From: Methanobacteriota archaeon | GTDB taxonomy: Archaea > Thermoplasmatota > Poseidoniia > Poseidoniales > Thalassarchaeaceae | DNA length: 5,705 bases | Direction: 5' to 3' | NCBI GenBank assembly: GCA_002728565.1 | Contig: PBUX01000007.1 | Coordinates: forward strand, 10,849-16,553 | Shown: positions 5,589 through 5,705 of the stretch, piece by piece | How the letters are laid out: each line of letters starts with the position of its first letter | Position numbering within the stretch: position 1 is the first letter of the stretch | The notes under the pieces: model-generated | The model's input: the letters and a program-made list of their open reading frames with translations, nothing else | Database searches by the model: none | Told to the model about the DNA's origin: nothing | Program-made: the position numbers and the translations under genes

Positions 5589-5705
5589 TTAGATCGGCGT
5601 CTTGAATCCCATTGCGCGGGCAGCACACCATCCAGACCATCCCTCGAAGACTGCGAATGAACCACCTGCTAGCACCCCCAATGGTATTATCCAGTGGATT
5701 CCGAT
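5589..5705 (-). CDS. C-terminal end of a probable integral membrane protein (runs off right edge)
   Basis: An open minus-strand frame enters from the right edge and ends with TAA at 5589-5591; 38 residues are visible. They read as a hydrophobic segment, HWIIPLGVLAGGSFAVFEG (residues 4-22), followed by a short tail, WSGWCAARAMGFKTPI. This suggests one final transmembrane helix and a short basic C-terminal tail. I do not recognise the family with confidence; the GWCAARAMGFKTP tail looks like a conserved motif rather than random sequence. Another minus-strand frame overlaps the same bases and extends into the epimerase gene, but it has the composition of an antisense shadow. The gene is convergent with the epimerase and its stop is immediately adjacent to the epimerase stop. 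Confidence 0.6.
   Translation of the reverse strand: MGIHWIIPLGVLAGGSFAVFEGWSGWCAARAMGFKTPI

Noticed and set aside
5369..5665. Open minus-strand frames of about 85-98 codons at the right end
   Set aside because: They lie mostly antisense to the epimerase C-terminus; the alternative frame ending at 5589 gives a coherent hydrophobic segment and stops exactly at the epimerase stop.

Overview
This 5.7 kb window looks like chromosomal DNA of a euryarchaeal-type archaeon. A marine Thermoplasmatota/Poseidoniales-like (Marine Group II) genome is my best guess, but that placement is an inference from gene style and was not tested. The domain call is much firmer. The minus strand carries an archaeal/eukaryotic-type translation and transcription gene run: a Pus10 tRNA pseudouridine synthase, ribosomal protein L21e, the RNA polymerase subunit Rpo4/RpoF (Rpb4 homologue), a DUF655 helix-hairpin-helix protein and the start of KsgA rRNA dimethyladenosine transferase. 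L21e-RpoF-DUF655-KsgA is a well-known archaeal gene order.

Layout. Positions 1-3036 hold the minus-strand cluster, transcribed right to left: pus10 (3036 to 1612), rpl21e (1534 to 1241), rpoF (1231 to 872), DUF655 (844 to 236) and ksgA (239 to beyond the left edge). Spacing is tight from rpl21e onward: 9 nt, then 27 nt, then a 4-nt overlap. A 77-nt gap separates pus10 from rpl21e. Upstream of pus10, also on the minus strand, is a small DUF971 protein (3449 to 3129). The 92-nt gap between them contains a small hairpin followed by a T-run. A 94-nt divergent intergenic region (3450-3543), with a perfect AT-rich palindrome, separates DUF971 from two plus-strand genes: a tryptophan-rich conserved hypothetical protein (3544-4122) and a 462-residue fusion of a SRPBCC domain with a TIGR01777-type nucleotide-sugar-epimerase-like oxidoreductase (4200-5588). 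A convergent membrane-protein gene enters from the right edge and ends at 5589, directly against the epimerase stop. No stretch of more than 300 bases lacks a gene.

The left half is core RNA metabolism: tRNA T-loop modification, a ribosomal subunit protein, a polymerase stalk subunit, a probable RNA/DNA-binding protein and 16S rRNA methylation. The right half is accessory and of bacterial or eukaryotic flavour. I see no mobile element, CRISPR array, tRNA or rRNA gene, and no convincing new multi-gene system. The points most worth a second look are a His-to-Cys change at the predicted zinc-ligand position of the DUF971 protein, a long acidic N-terminal extension on Pus10, the unassigned Trp-rich protein with its palindrome-bearing promoter region, and the terminator-like hairpin just before the pus10 ribosome binding site.
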